Assembly (NCBI RefSeq): GCF_001870435.1
Contig: NZ_MDDR01000005.1
Coordinates: 248,001-312,000, forward strand
Direction of reading: 5' to 3'
Source: Pseudomonas costantinii
GTDB taxonomy: Bacteria; Pseudomonadota; Gammaproteobacteria; Pseudomonadales; Pseudomonadaceae
Length of the DNA: 64,000 nt
The stretch's first letter is position 1. The number at the start of each line of letters is the position of its first letter. Position numbers and translations under genes: made by a program. The notes below the pieces were generated by a model. The model had not been told where the DNA came from. It saw only the letters and a list, made by a program, of their open reading frames with translations, and searched no databases. This document shows positions 54,071 through 62,934 of this stretch, piece after piece.

Positions 54071-54205
54071 TGTGGCGAGCGGGCTTGCCCCGCGTTGGGC
54101 TGCGAAGCGGCCCTAATAATGACGAATGCGGTGCATCAGGCATTCCTCTGGCCCTGGTTTTGGGGCCGCTACGCAGCCCAACGCGGGGCAAGCCCGCTCG
54201 CCACA
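54071..54205. repeat. Long perfect inverted repeat (REP class GGCGAGCGGGCTTGCCC)
   Basis: Arms of 34 bases match exactly: 54071-54104 (starting TGTGGCGAGCGGGCTTGCCC) and 54172-54205 (its reverse complement). A 67-base centre contains a second GCGGCC/GGCCGC-type pairing. This is a different REP class from the others in the window and follows the desA stop directly. The remainder of the 333-base gap up to 54383 shows no gene. Confidence 0.85.
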
Positions 54206-54383
54206 CCACGCCCATCCCCCCACAGAGCTTGGCTTGGCACCGATTTCTGACGCCATTTCTTAGTCATCCCATTGACGGAACTTCACCGCATTTACCCTCT
54301 CTCAATGAACACTTCGCCATCATGGTGACCCCTTGTTGTGACCGCTGCTCCATCCTGCGGCGCGCCCAGAGAGAGTTGTACCG

Positions 54384-55397
54384 ATGGTTCACGAGAAGCC
54401 CTACCTGCCCGAGGCCCCCACAGCTGAGCCGCCGCGTCCGGCCGCGGCGGCAACCCTGTTGGCGCTGATGCACGCCCAGGGCGAAGTCGAAAGGTTGAGC
54501 GAGCGCGAGCAGTTGCTAAGCTCGCTGCTGGTCAGTGTGAATGCCGTGCTCTGGGCTATCGATTGGGAAACGCGTCGCGTGCTGTACGTGAGCCCGGCCT
54601 ACGAACGGGTATTTGGCCGTTCGGCCTGTTTGCTGCTCGCTGATCACCGGGAATGGCGCAACAGCATTCACCCCGAAGACCTCGACTACGCCGAACAGAG
54701 TCTCGCCCGTGTGCTGGAACTGGGTGCCGTGGAAGACCGCGAGTACCGCATCATCACCGCCGACGGGCAGATTCGCTGGCTGAGCGACAAGTGCTACATC
54801 AACCAACACGTGGAGCCCGGCGCGCCGATGATCGTGGTCGGCATGGCTGAAGACATCACCGAAAAGAAACAGTTGGAATTGGAGTTGCATCGCCTCGCCA
54901 CCACCGATGTGCTGACCCAGAGCAGCAACCGTCGGCACTTTTTCGAATGCGCCAACCTGGCCTTCGACAGCGCTTACGCCCAAGGCGCACCGCTGGCATT
55001 TCTATTGCTGGACATCGATGACTTCAAGGACGTCAACGACACCTACGGCCATCTGGAGGGCGATCAGGTGTTGCGGCGTATCGCCGAGAGCGGTCGAGGG
55101 GTATTGCGCCGTGGCGACCTGTTCGGGCGTATTGGCGGCGAAGAATTCGCCGCCGTGCTGCCCGGTTGTGCGCCTGAAATGGCGTTGCAGGTGGCCGAAC
55201 GGCTGGGCAAGGAAATCCAGGCACTGAGTTTCAGCTATGAGGGGTGGGGGTTTACCGTGACCATCAGCCAGGGGCTGGCCAGCCTGCGCGAAGAAGACTC
55301 AACCCTGGACAGCCTGTTCGCACGGGCCGATGCCGCCATGTACGAGGCCAAGCGCCTGGGCAAAAACCAAATTATCGTAGCAACTGACGAGCTTTAG
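54384..55397 (+). CDS. PAS-GGDEF diguanylate cyclase
   Basis: Soluble protein of 337 residues. A short helical N-terminus leads to a PAS_3-type domain at about 45-165 (AVLWAIDWETRRVLYVSPAYERVFG, PAC end GMAEDITEKKQLE). The GGDEF domain follows with active-site GGEEF (FGRIGGEEFAAVLPG). An RxxD inhibitory site, RRGD, stands five residues before it. All catalytic residues are intact, so it should make cyclic-di-GMP from two GTP with product inhibition. It is a single gene, convergent with the REC-HDOD gene. Confidence 0.9.
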   Translation: MVHEKPYLPEAPTAEPPRPAAAATLLALMHAQGEVERLSEREQLLSSLLVSVNAVLWAIDWETRRVLYVSPAYERVFGRSACLLLADHREWRNSIHPEDLDYAEQSLARVLELGAVEDREYRIITADGQIRWLSDKCYINQHVEPGAPMIVVGMAEDITEKKQLELELHRLATTDVLTQSSNRRHFFECANLAFDSAYAQGAPLAFLLLDIDDFKDVNDTYGHLEGDQVLRRIAESGRGVLRRGDLFGRIGGEEFAAVLPGCAPEMALQVAERLGKEIQALSFSYEGWGFTVTISQGLASLREEDSTLDSLFARADAAMYEAKRLGKNQIIVATDEL

Positions 55398-55470
55398 CGA
55401 GGCTGCGTCCGGGGCGACTCGGTCCAGTGCCTGGCATAAGAATGGCGGTGTGGCTACCGCAGCCTCGCTA
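55395..55470. repeat. Inverted repeat between convergent genes
   Basis: Arms TAGCGAGGCTGCG (55395-55407) and CGCAGCCTCGCTA (55458-55470) are exact reverse complements. The left arm includes the TAG stop of the diguanylate cyclase gene. It may act as a bidirectional stop or REP-like element. Confidence 0.7.
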
Positions 55471-55484
55471 TAGCTCGACAGCTG

Positions 55485-56696
55485 CTACGGGGTTTTGCGA
55501 ATCCGCGTGAGCTCCGACAACCCGACTTTCAACAAGCGCGCAGTCTTGCTCCCTGCCAGTACTTGCAACCCTTCATGTTCGGTCAGGCGTGCCATTTGCG
55601 CCGCCAGGTTCACCACCAGCGCTTCTCGCGAATACACCCCGCCTTCGAGCGAATAGATCGCCGCGATCAGTTGGCGCAGCTCCAACGGCAGGCGCCAGCG
55701 CGCACGCAACGCCGACCCATAGGCCGCGCCGAAGGTGGAGAGGGACTCACCAATCGCTTCGTCATCCAACGCGCCGCCGCCCTGGCGCCAGTCTTCCAGG
55801 CAGCGCAACAACGCCAAGTCACCCAATCGGTGCAGGATGCCGGCGCTGTAACAGCGCTCGTGGTCCAATTCCAGCATACGTGCCAAGCGCCGAGCATAGT
55901 CGGCGGTGTCCTCGGACAACTGCCAGTGACGCTCGGCGTAGGCAACCAGGGCCGGATCGCCCAACACCACGTTGTGTTTGAGGGCCAAGCCCAGGATCAG
56001 GTTCATGCTCTGCCCGGCCACCAGCTTGTGCAACGCCGCTTGCAGGGTCTGCACCGGCGTGCCGTGATAACCGGCGCTGTTGGCGGCGGCGATCAGCACA
56101 GCGGTGATTTGCGGGTCCATGCGCACCTGGTCTTCCAGGCGCTTGAGGTCCAGGCCATCATCCCCGAGGCTGTGTTGCACGGCGGCCTTCACGTCGACCC
56201 GCAACGGCGCACCGTCGCAGGTGTCGCGGCGGCGCTCCAGGAACACCGGTAACGTCATGCCGGGTGCCAGCGGCGGAATCTCGCAATACACGGTTTCGCC
56301 TTCGTTGAGCAGCAGGTCTTGCAGACGCTGGGTCAGGCCTTCCATGTTCAGGGGTCTGGTCAGGTAAGCCGTAGGCGCCAGGGGCAAGGCCTCACGCACG
56401 CTGGCGCTGTCATTGCGACTGCTCAGCAGAATGAATGGCAGCGCGGGCGAGCGGCGCTTCTGGCGCACACTGCGCAGTAGACTCAGGCCATCGATGCCCG
56501 GAAGCTCCCAATCCGCCAGGATCAGGTCGTAGGTTTTTTCTCGCAGCAGCTCGGCTGCTTGCTGCCCATCTGCACACACATCCAGCCGTGCGTCGCAGCG
56601 CACATTCAACAACACTTGCTTGAGCAGATCCCGCGACCAAGGGTCCGCTTCAGCGATTAGAACTCGGGGTACAGCCGGTAAATCAACAGCAGTCAT
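55485..56696 (-). CDS. Receiver-HDOD response regulator
   Basis: Protein of 403 residues with an N-terminal receiver (about 10-125) and an HDOD output domain (about 185-380). The receiver has acidic Glu16 and Asp18, phospho-acceptor Asp62 (LILADWELPG) and a serine in LLSSRND, but the normally invariant lysine is Arg114 (YLTRPLN). The HDOD part shows ITAVLIAAANSAGYHG and the histidine helix HRLGDLALLRCL. HDOD proteins relay signals in cyclic-di-GMP and motility control, in line with the neighbouring GGDEF genes. No cognate kinase is nearby. Confidence 0.83.
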   Translation of the reverse strand: MTAVDLPAVPRVLIAEADPWSRDLLKQVLLNVRCDARLDVCADGQQAAELLREKTYDLILADWELPGIDGLSLLRSVRQKRRSPALPFILLSSRNDSASVREALPLAPTAYLTRPLNMEGLTQRLQDLLLNEGETVYCEIPPLAPGMTLPVFLERRRDTCDGAPLRVDVKAAVQHSLGDDGLDLKRLEDQVRMDPQITAVLIAAANSAGYHGTPVQTLQAALHKLVAGQSMNLILGLALKHNVVLGDPALVAYAERHWQLSEDTADYARRLARMLELDHERCYSAGILHRLGDLALLRCLEDWRQGGGALDDEAIGESLSTFGAAYGSALRARWRLPLELRQLIAAIYSLEGGVYSREALVVNLAAQMARLTEHEGLQVLAGSKTARLLKVGLSELTRIRKTP

Positions 56697-56784
56697 CCAG
56701 CACGCTCCATCGGCAATCCTGCAACCTTAGACAATCAAGCCGCCTACGTACAATGAACAAGGCCTTAATGTGCCGAACCGGGCA

Positions 56785-56813
56785 CAAAAAAACCCGCCGA
56801 GGCGGGTTTTTTT
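56785..56813 (-). terminator. Rho-independent terminator of gabT
   Basis: Stem AACCCGC (56791-56797) and GCGGGTT (56802-56808), flanked by A-run and T-run on either side, so it can act in both directions. It lies 23-50 bases past the gabT stop. Confidence 0.85.
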
Positions 56814-56836
56814 ATGTCGATCAAGTCAACATTCGT

Positions 56837-58114
56837 TTACAGCTCGGAGAAGCACTCTTCGATGATCGCCAAGCCTTTGTCCAACTGCTCGTCCGGCGAG
56901 GTCAGCGGAACCAGTACGCGCAACACGTTGCCGTAGGTGCCGCAGGACAGCAGGATCAGGCCTTTGTCGCGTGCCTTGGCCACCACGGAGGCAACGGCAG
57001 CAGCGTTCGGCTTGTGGCTGTCGCCATCTTCGAACAGTTCGACCGCAATCATCGCGCCCAGGGCACGCACTTCACCGATCACCGGGTACTTGGCCTGGAT
57101 AGCTTTCAGGCCAGTGACCAAGCGCTCGCCGACAGCCTTACAGCGGTCCAGCAAGTGCTCTTCTTCGAACACTTCCATCACCGCCAAAGCCGCGGCGCAA
57201 GCGATCGGGCTACCGGCGTAGGTGCCGCCCAGGCCGCCTGGGGCGATGGCGTCCATGTATTCGGCCTTGCCGCACACACCGGCCAGCGGGAAGCCGCCAG
57301 CGATGGATTTGGCGAAGGTGGTCAGGTCGGCGGCAACGCCCATCTGTTCCATGGCGAAGAAGGTACCGGTACGGCCGGCGCCGGTTTGCACTTCGTCGGC
57401 TATCAGCAGAATGCCGTGCTTGTCGCACAGCTCGCGCAGGCGCTTCATGAAGGTTTTAGGCGCGACGTAGAAACCGCCTTCACCCTGGACCGGCTCGATG
57501 ATGATGGCAGCGATATCACGCGGCTCGGCATCGTTCTTGAAGATGCGCTCGATGCTGGCGATGGAGTCGTCATCGCTCACACCGTGCAGTTCGTTCGGGA
57601 ACAGCGCGCGGAACACGCCGCCTGGCATCAGGCCCATGCCGGCCGAGTAAGGCACGACTTTACCGGTGAGGCCCAGGGTCATCATGGTGCGACCGTGATA
57701 AGCGCCGGTGAAGGCGATCACGCCGGCACGGCCAGTGGCGGCGCGGGCGATTTTCACGGCGTTCTCTACGGCTTCGGAACCGGTAGTGACCAGCAGGGTT
57801 TTCTTGGCGAAATCACCTGGAACCTTGGCGTTCACTTTTTCGCACAGTTCCACGTAAGGCTCATAAGCCAGAACCTGGAAGCAGGTGTGAGTCAGTTTGT
57901 TCAACTGCTCGGTCACGGCGGCGATGATTTTCGGGTGCACATGACCGGTATTCAGCACGGCGATACCGCCGGCGAAGTCGATGAACTCGCGACCTTCAAC
58001 GTCGGTCACGGTGGCGTTCTTCGCGGATTCGGCGAAGATCGGGTGAATCTGGCCAACACCGCGCGGTACAGCGGCTTCACGGCGTTTCATCAGGGATGCA
58101 TTGGTCTTGCTCAT
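56837..58114 (-). CDS. gabT: 4-aminobutyrate aminotransferase GabT
   Basis: PLP enzyme of 425 residues that transfers the amino group of GABA to 2-oxoglutarate, giving succinate semialdehyde. The start at 58114 (MSKTNASLMKRREAAVPRGV) has a GAGGAC site. Class III aminotransferase landmarks are TTGSEAVENAVKIAR, the cofactor aspartate in LLIADEVQTGAGRTG and the PLP lysine Lys269 in TFAKSIAGGFPLAG. It follows gabD by 185 bases on the same strand, the usual Pseudomonas gabDT operon, and ends in a strong terminator. Confidence 0.95.
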   Translation of the reverse strand: MSKTNASLMKRREAAVPRGVGQIHPIFAESAKNATVTDVEGREFIDFAGGIAVLNTGHVHPKIIAAVTEQLNKLTHTCFQVLAYEPYVELCEKVNAKVPGDFAKKTLLVTTGSEAVENAVKIARAATGRAGVIAFTGAYHGRTMMTLGLTGKVVPYSAGMGLMPGGVFRALFPNELHGVSDDDSIASIERIFKNDAEPRDIAAIIIEPVQGEGGFYVAPKTFMKRLRELCDKHGILLIADEVQTGAGRTGTFFAMEQMGVAADLTTFAKSIAGGFPLAGVCGKAEYMDAIAPGGLGGTYAGSPIACAAALAVMEVFEEEHLLDRCKAVGERLVTGLKAIQAKYPVIGEVRALGAMIAVELFEDGDSHKPNAAAVASVVAKARDKGLILLSCGTYGNVLRVLVPLTSPDEQLDKGLAIIEECFSEL

Positions 58115-58299
58115 AAAGTCCTCATTCGCCACTCATCGGGTGGCGTGGTCCAAGGAATACGTGGCGGGGAGGCAACTACGGCAGCATGCGATGATCGACT
58201 GCCACAGCTTTCCCGGCCACTACGAATAACGTCTTGAAACACACAAAGGGTCAGCGCTCTCGTGCCCTTTGCGTTTGCAGCAATGCCTTGCCGGGCGTG

Positions 58300-59742
58300 T
58301 TAAATGCCCAGGCAGAGGTATTTGATTTCCAGGTAATCCTCGATCCCGTACTTGGAGCCTTCACGGCCCAGGCCCGAGGCCTTGATGCCGCCGAACGGCG
58401 CCACTTCGTTGGAGATCAACCCAGTGTTGACGCCGACCATGCCGTATTCCAGTGCTTCAGCCACACGGAACACACGGCCCAGATCGCGGGCATAGAAGTA
58501 GGAAGCCAGACCGAACTCGGTGTCGTTGGACATCGCGATCACTTCGGCTTCGTCTTTGAAACGGAACAGCGGCGCCAGTGGGCCGAAGGTCTCTTCCTTC
58601 GCGACAGCGGCGTTTTTCGGCACGTTAGTGAGGATAGTCGGCTCAAAGAAGTTGCCTTCCATGACCTTGCCACCGGCCAGCAACGTGGCGCCTTTGCTCA
58701 GGGCGTCAGCGATGTGTTCCTGCACCTTGGCCACGGCTTTTTCGTCGATCAGCGGGCCAGTGGTGGTGCCTTCTTCCAGACCGTTGCCGATCTTCAATTT
58801 AGCCACGGCCACTTTGAGCTTCTCGGCGAACACGTCGTACACCGAATCCTGGATATACAGGCGGTTGGCGCAGACGCAGGTCTGACCGTTGTTGCGGTAC
58901 TTGGAGATGATCGCGCCTTCGACGGCCTTATCCAGGTCCGCGTCGTCGAACACGATGAACGGCGCGTTGCCGCCCAGTTCCAGAGAGACTTTCTTGATGT
59001 CCTTGGCGCATTCAGCCATCAGTTGGCGACCGATTTCGGTCGAACCGGTGAAGGACAATTTACGCACGATCGGGTTGCTGGTCAGCTCGCTGCCGATGTC
59101 GCCGGCGCTGCCGGAGACCACGCTGAACACGCCTTTCGGAATGCCCGCACGCTGGGCCAATTCAGCCAGGGCAAACGCCGAGAACGGGGTCTGCGAAGCA
59201 GGCTTGAGCACCATGGTGCAACCGGCGGCCAGGGCCGGGCCGGCTTTACGGGTGATCATCGCGGCCGGGAAGTTCCACGGAGTAATGGCCGCGGTCACGC
59301 CAATCGGTTGCTTGATAACGATCAGCCGCTTGTCCGGCTGGTGGCCAGGAATCACGTCACCGTAGACACGCTTGGCTTCTTCGGCGAACCACTCGATAAA
59401 CGAGGCGGCGTAGACGATTTCGCCCTTGGCTTCAGCCAGCGGCTTACCTTGCTCCAGGGTCATCAGGCGAGCCAGGTCTTCTTGGTTCTCGATGATCAGT
59501 TCGAACCAGCGACGCAGCTTGTTCGCGCGGTCCTTGGCGGTCAGTGCACGCCAGGCCGGCAGAGCCTTGTCGGCGGCTTCGATAGCGCGACGAGTCTCGG
59601 CGGCGCCCATCTTCGGCACGGTACCGAGAATTTCGCCCGTGGCAGGGTTGTTGACCTTGATGGTTTGACCGTTGTCCGCATCGACCCAAGCGCCATCGAT
59701 AAAGGCTTGCTGGCGAAACAACTGGGCATCTTTAAGCTGCAT
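58300..59742 (-). CDS. gabD: Succinate-semialdehyde dehydrogenase GabD
   Basis: NADP-type aldehyde dehydrogenase of 480 residues; start at 59742 (MQLKDAQLFRQQAFIDGAWV) with AAGGAA before it. The general base is Glu255 in LELGGNAPFIVFDDADLD and the catalytic cysteine Cys289 in NNGQTCVCANRLY. The cofactor strand reads ITPWNFPAAMITRK. It oxidises the GabT product to succinate, feeding GABA carbon into the TCA cycle. An open frame upstream of the ATG lacks a ribosome site and is not likely to be translated. Confidence 0.95.
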   Translation of the reverse strand: MQLKDAQLFRQQAFIDGAWVDADNGQTIKVNNPATGEILGTVPKMGAAETRRAIEAADKALPAWRALTAKDRANKLRRWFELIIENQEDLARLMTLEQGKPLAEAKGEIVYAASFIEWFAEEAKRVYGDVIPGHQPDKRLIVIKQPIGVTAAITPWNFPAAMITRKAGPALAAGCTMVLKPASQTPFSAFALAELAQRAGIPKGVFSVVSGSAGDIGSELTSNPIVRKLSFTGSTEIGRQLMAECAKDIKKVSLELGGNAPFIVFDDADLDKAVEGAIISKYRNNGQTCVCANRLYIQDSVYDVFAEKLKVAVAKLKIGNGLEEGTTTGPLIDEKAVAKVQEHIADALSKGATLLAGGKVMEGNFFEPTILTNVPKNAAVAKEETFGPLAPLFRFKDEAEVIAMSNDTEFGLASYFYARDLGRVFRVAEALEYGMVGVNTGLISNEVAPFGGIKASGLGREGSKYGIEDYLEIKYLCLGI

Positions 59743-60113
59743 GTCGGCTTTCCTTAACAGCACCGCGCGCACGCGGAGCGAATTAGAGTTGTTGAAAGGC
59801 GCCTTGTGGGCTGCCGTCAGGGAAATCAGCCCCAGCACGCGAGAATAAGTGAATAGCGCACGGGAGACAGAGCGTTTGAAATCTCAAACGAATCCTAGGA
59901 TCAATGGGGGTGCAGGGCAATAGTCTGTTCGAAAAAAAGAACGAAAACGGCGCATTTGCCGAATCTTTCTGATCAGCGTCATCCGACCGGGCTCCACCGC
60001 CCCGCCCCCTACCGCCCGGCGCAGGGCCCCGGCACGCCCATTTCCTACCCACCAGCGGCCAAAAACCAGCATGGACGCCCAAGGTCGACATGGGTATGAT
60101 GTCGCCCGCACAA
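59743..60113. other. Intergenic region between gabD and tRNA-Arg
   Basis: The 371 bases contain the gabD promoter on the minus strand and the tRNA promoter on the plus strand. I see no repeat, gene or clear operator in it beyond the tRNA promoter noted separately. Confidence 0.5.
60072..60100 (+). promoter_or_regulatory. Sigma-70 promoter of tRNA-Arg
   Basis: A -35-like TGGACG (60072-60077) and a -10 TATGAT (60095-60100) with 17-base spacing, 13 bases before the tRNA 5' end. A GTCGCCC GC-rich discriminator-like stretch follows the -10, as is usual for stable RNA genes. Confidence 0.5.
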
Positions 60114-60190
60114 GCATCCGTAGCTCAGCTGGATAGAGTACTGCCCTCCGAAGGCAGGGGTCGTGGGTTCGAATCCCGCCGGGTGCACCA
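60114..60190 (+). tRNA. tRNA-Arg (anticodon CCG)
   Basis: Complete cloverleaf of 77 bases including encoded CCA. The acceptor GCATCCG pairs with CGGGTGC (one T-G pair). The D arm contains AGCTCAGCTGGATAGAG, the anticodon stem is CTGCC/GGCAG with anticodon CCG at 60148-60150, and the T loop is GGTTCGAATCC. It reads CGG arginine codons. A strong terminator follows at 60201. Confidence 0.97.
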
Positions 60191-60197
60191 GATACAG

Positions 60198-60244
60198 ATG
60201 AAAAAGCCCCAGGTCGAAAGACCTGGGGCTTTTTTGTGGGCGTC
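60198..60244 (+). repeat. Direct repeat, left copy (tRNA terminator)
   Basis: 47 bases from ATGAAAAAGCCCCAGG through TTTTTTGTGGGCGTC. They match 62935-62980 at almost every base, with one A fewer, T to C in the stem and a small change in the T-run. The two copies bracket 2.7 kb with three genes. Confidence 0.85.
60201..60234 (+). terminator. Rho-independent terminator of tRNA-Arg (copy A)
   Basis: 15-bp stem AAAAAGCCCCAGGTC / GACCTGGGGCTTTTT with GAAA tetraloop (60216-60219) and trailing Ts. The sequence 60198-60244 recurs, slightly diverged, at 62935-62980. Confidence 0.95.
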
Positions 60245-60248
60245 CATT

Positions 60249-61172
60249 TCAATGGGGGGAGAATGCCCCTGGCTGAACTGAGCGGTCTAAATTAGACAGC
60301 TCCGGCACGTCGGAAAAAGACTCGAGCAGCACCTGCTCCAGGATGGCAAAGAAACATTTGATGTGGGCCTGTTTCAACGCCTGAGGACGGGTGACCAGAT
60401 AGACCTCCATATCGGGAAGTCGAAGATCCAGGAACAACTCCGTCAGGCCCTGCGCCAGAATACGTGGCAGCACCGCCACTCCCATGCCTCGTCTCACAGA
60501 CTCAAGTTGTACGGCAAACGAATTCACGCTGATCTGCGCACGGTCCAACCCCGCAGCCTTTGCAGCACGCATTTGCGGCAGCATGTCCAGCGGAGGAAGC
60601 AGGGCAATATTGACCGCCGTAGCCGGAGTCACCCCTGGAAACCGCTTCAGGTACCCCGCGTCAGCGAAGACACCATAGGCGAGCCTGCCTACCGGTCGAT
60701 AAATCAGCGATGGCTCGCCGAGGTGAGCGGTGCGTACAGCAATGTCTGCCACGCCACGGACGATCTTGTGAAAGTCGGCGGCTACCAGTAACTCAACGGA
60801 GCAACGTGGGTGCAGGGCAGTAAAGCGACTCGCGGCCTCCAACACGCAAGACGAGAACCCCTCTCCCGCACTGACCAGGACACTGCCAACCAGCTCCTCT
60901 TGCAACCCGGTCAAGTCCGCGGCTGCCTGGCGCCTCAGCCCCGCTTCCGCTGTCAAAGCAACTTCCACCAGGGATTGGCCCCGCGCGGTCAACCAGCATC
61001 CTTCAACGCCCCGCTCGACCAGTGGCTCACCTAGGGCGGCCTCCAACTGGGTCAGGCGACGCGAGACGGTAGACGCCGCGATACCCAGCAGTTGGCCCGC
61101 TTGAAGAAAGCTGCCACGCCGCGAGACGGCCAACAGCAGACGAAGATCGTCCCAATTTGCTTGCAACGCCAT
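60249..61172 (-). CDS. LysR-type regulator (cargo between direct repeats)
   Basis: Regulator of 307 residues; start at 61172 (MALQANWDDLRLLLAVSRRG). HTH residues are in AGQLLGIAASTVSRRLTQLE, followed by an effector domain that begins LVGSVLVSAGEGFSSCVLE. The branch with WDDLRLLLAVSRRGSF is the one that often controls an adjacent oxidoreductase. It is divergent from the reductase gene at 61280, its likely target. Its stop is four bases from the left direct repeat, so it belongs to the inserted segment. Confidence 0.85.
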   Translation of the reverse strand: MALQANWDDLRLLLAVSRRGSFLQAGQLLGIAASTVSRRLTQLEAALGEPLVERGVEGCWLTARGQSLVEVALTAEAGLRRQAAADLTGLQEELVGSVLVSAGEGFSSCVLEAASRFTALHPRCSVELLVAADFHKIVRGVADIAVRTAHLGEPSLIYRPVGRLAYGVFADAGYLKRFPGVTPATAVNIALLPPLDMLPQMRAAKAAGLDRAQISVNSFAVQLESVRRGMGVAVLPRILAQGLTELFLDLRLPDMEVYLVTRPQALKQAHIKCFFAILEQVLLESFSDVPELSNLDRSVQPGAFSPH

Positions 61173-61279
61173 ACCGCTTAGCCTTCCTGGTCTGCATATG
61201 TGCAAAACGATTATGCAGCAGTCGCTGTTTTTCCGCAGAGGCCTCAGCGGTATATCTACAGGCCTTCGAAACGACTGGA

Positions 61280-62341
61280 ATGGAATGTATGACTATGGGC
61301 CCCCTGCGCAACACATTCGTTACCGGCGCAACCGGATTGTTGGGCAACAACCTGGTACGGGAACTGGTCGCGCGTGGCTATGCGGTCAAAGCGCTGGTTC
61401 GCTCAAGGGCCAAAGGTGAACAGCAGTTCAACGATTTGCCGAGTGTGGAATTGGTCGTTGGCGACATGGCCAATGTCGACGCGTTCGCAGCGTCGCTGCA
61501 AGGCTGCGATACGGTGTTTCATACGGCGGCGTTCTTTCGCGATAACTACAAGGGTGGCAGCCACTGGGAGGCACTCGAAAAGATCAATGTCGCCGGTACG
61601 CGAGACCTGATTCACCAGGCCTACCGCGCGGGGATACGCCGGTTTGTCCATACGTCTTCGATTGCCGTGCTCGACGGGGCGCCTGGCACCGCTATCGATG
61701 AGACATGCCTGCGGGCCGAAGCTGATGCGGATGACTACTACCGCAGCAAGATCCTCGCCGACCATGTCGTGCTGACGTTTCTGGAAACCCATCCCCAGAT
61801 GCATGCCTGCATGGTGCTGCCGGGCTGGATGTGGGGGCCTGGCGACATTGGCCCGACCTCCTCGGGACAGTTGGTCAAGGATGTCGTCAACGGCAAGCTG
61901 CCCGGACTGATTCCCGGCACCTTCTCCGTGGTCGATGCCCGTGATGTGGCCTGGGCGCAGATTGCTGCAGCCAAACATGGACGGCGAGGAGAGCGCTATC
62001 TCGCGGCAGGTCGGAACATGACCATGCGCCAGTTGGTACCTGCTCTGGGACGTGTAGCAGGCGTCAAGACACCCGCTCGGCAACTGCCACTGCCCGCGTT
62101 ATACGTCTTGGCGGCGGTGCAGGAAGTCTATGCGCGCTTGACCGGCAAGCCCATTTTGCTGAGCATGGCGACGCTGCGACTATTGATACGAGAGGAGCAC
62201 CGTACCTGCTTTAACCACCGCAAAAGCGAACAAGAACTTGGCCTGAGTTTTCGAGTGCTGGAGCAGACCATTTCTGACACGGTGACGTGGTACCGGGAGC
62301 ATGGCGGGTTTAGAAAAAACAAGGACGAAAACAAACGGTGA
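61280..62341 (+). CDS. NAD(P)-dependent epimerase/reductase (dihydroflavonol reductase-like)
   Basis: Extended short-chain dehydrogenase of 353 residues. The nucleotide-binding loop is VTGATGLLGNNLVREL near residues 14-29, and the catalytic YxxxK is in DDYYRSKILADHVV. The fold resembles dihydroflavonol-4-reductase-like proteins; the substrate is unknown. The start is uncertain between ATGs at 61280, 61289 and 61295, all in frame; I give the longest. It overlaps the phosphatase gene by four bases (GTGA), so the two are one operon under the divergent LysR gene. Confidence 0.82.
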   Translation: MECMTMGPLRNTFVTGATGLLGNNLVRELVARGYAVKALVRSRAKGEQQFNDLPSVELVVGDMANVDAFAASLQGCDTVFHTAAFFRDNYKGGSHWEALEKINVAGTRDLIHQAYRAGIRRFVHTSSIAVLDGAPGTAIDETCLRAEADADDYYRSKILADHVVLTFLETHPQMHACMVLPGWMWGPGDIGPTSSGQLVKDVVNGKLPGLIPGTFSVVDARDVAWAQIAAAKHGRRGERYLAAGRNMTMRQLVPALGRVAGVKTPARQLPLPALYVLAAVQEVYARLTGKPILLSMATLRLLIREEHRTCFNHRKSEQELGLSFRVLEQTISDTVTWYREHGGFRKNKDENKR

Positions 62342-62901
62342 GCAAGACAATAATCCTGATGCGTCACGGCGAGCCAGCGCTGGCTGCAACCCATAAAATC
62401 TCAATGTCCGAGATGAAAGACTGGATCGAGCACTACAACCGATCCGAAATCACCCGCCAGCCCGTCCCGGATGCCAGCACGCAACTCGCCGCAACCGCCA
62501 CGGTGATCGTTTCAAGTAACGCACCGCGTGCGCTGACTTCCGCCCAGGCGCTAGGACTGGAGCCCGCTGTGGTTGACGCGCTGTTCTGCGAGGCGCAATT
62601 GCCTCACGGTGATTGGCGACTTCCCCGACTATCGCCGTTTACCTGGGCATTTATCTTTCGCGTCTTATGGCTGTGCGGTTACTCACGCAATGTCGAATCC
62701 GCCGGCGCCGCGAGGCTGCGCGCCAGCACGGCGGCTCAACGACTGCAGTCCCTTGCCGGTGAAGGGCCGGTTCTGCTGCTCGGTCATGGCGTTATGAATC
62801 GAATGATCGCCAAACAGCTGCTCGCAGACGGGTGGACTCGCCAACAGCGTAACGGCAGCCAATATTGGAGTGCGGCGGTGTATCGATATGGCGATGTATA
62901 A
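62338..62901 (+). CDS. Histidine phosphatase family protein
   Basis: Protein of 187 residues starting with GTG at 62338, overlapping the reductase stop. The phosphohistidine motif is MRHGEP (Arg9-His10-Gly11) and the second histidine is in LLLGHGVMNRMIAKQLL. The branch is small and the substrate unknown; it could be a phosphosugar or a protein phosphohistidine. An AAGGA site lies about 15 bases upstream. It is the last gene of the insertion and ends about 30 bases before the right direct repeat. Confidence 0.82.
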   Translation: MSKTIILMRHGEPALAATHKISMSEMKDWIEHYNRSEITRQPVPDASTQLAATATVIVSSNAPRALTSAQALGLEPAVVDALFCEAQLPHGDWRLPRLSPFTWAFIFRVLWLCGYSRNVESAGAARLRASTAAQRLQSLAGEGPVLLLGHGVMNRMIAKQLLADGWTRQQRNGSQYWSAAVYRYGDV

Positions 62902-62934
62902 GCGGTGATACCGGCCGGCAGCCAGAGGGCTTAA

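Noticed and set aside
56753..59757. Two long plus-strand open frames opposite gabT and gabD
   Set aside because: Both lie exactly antisense to strongly conserved enzymes and show no family features.
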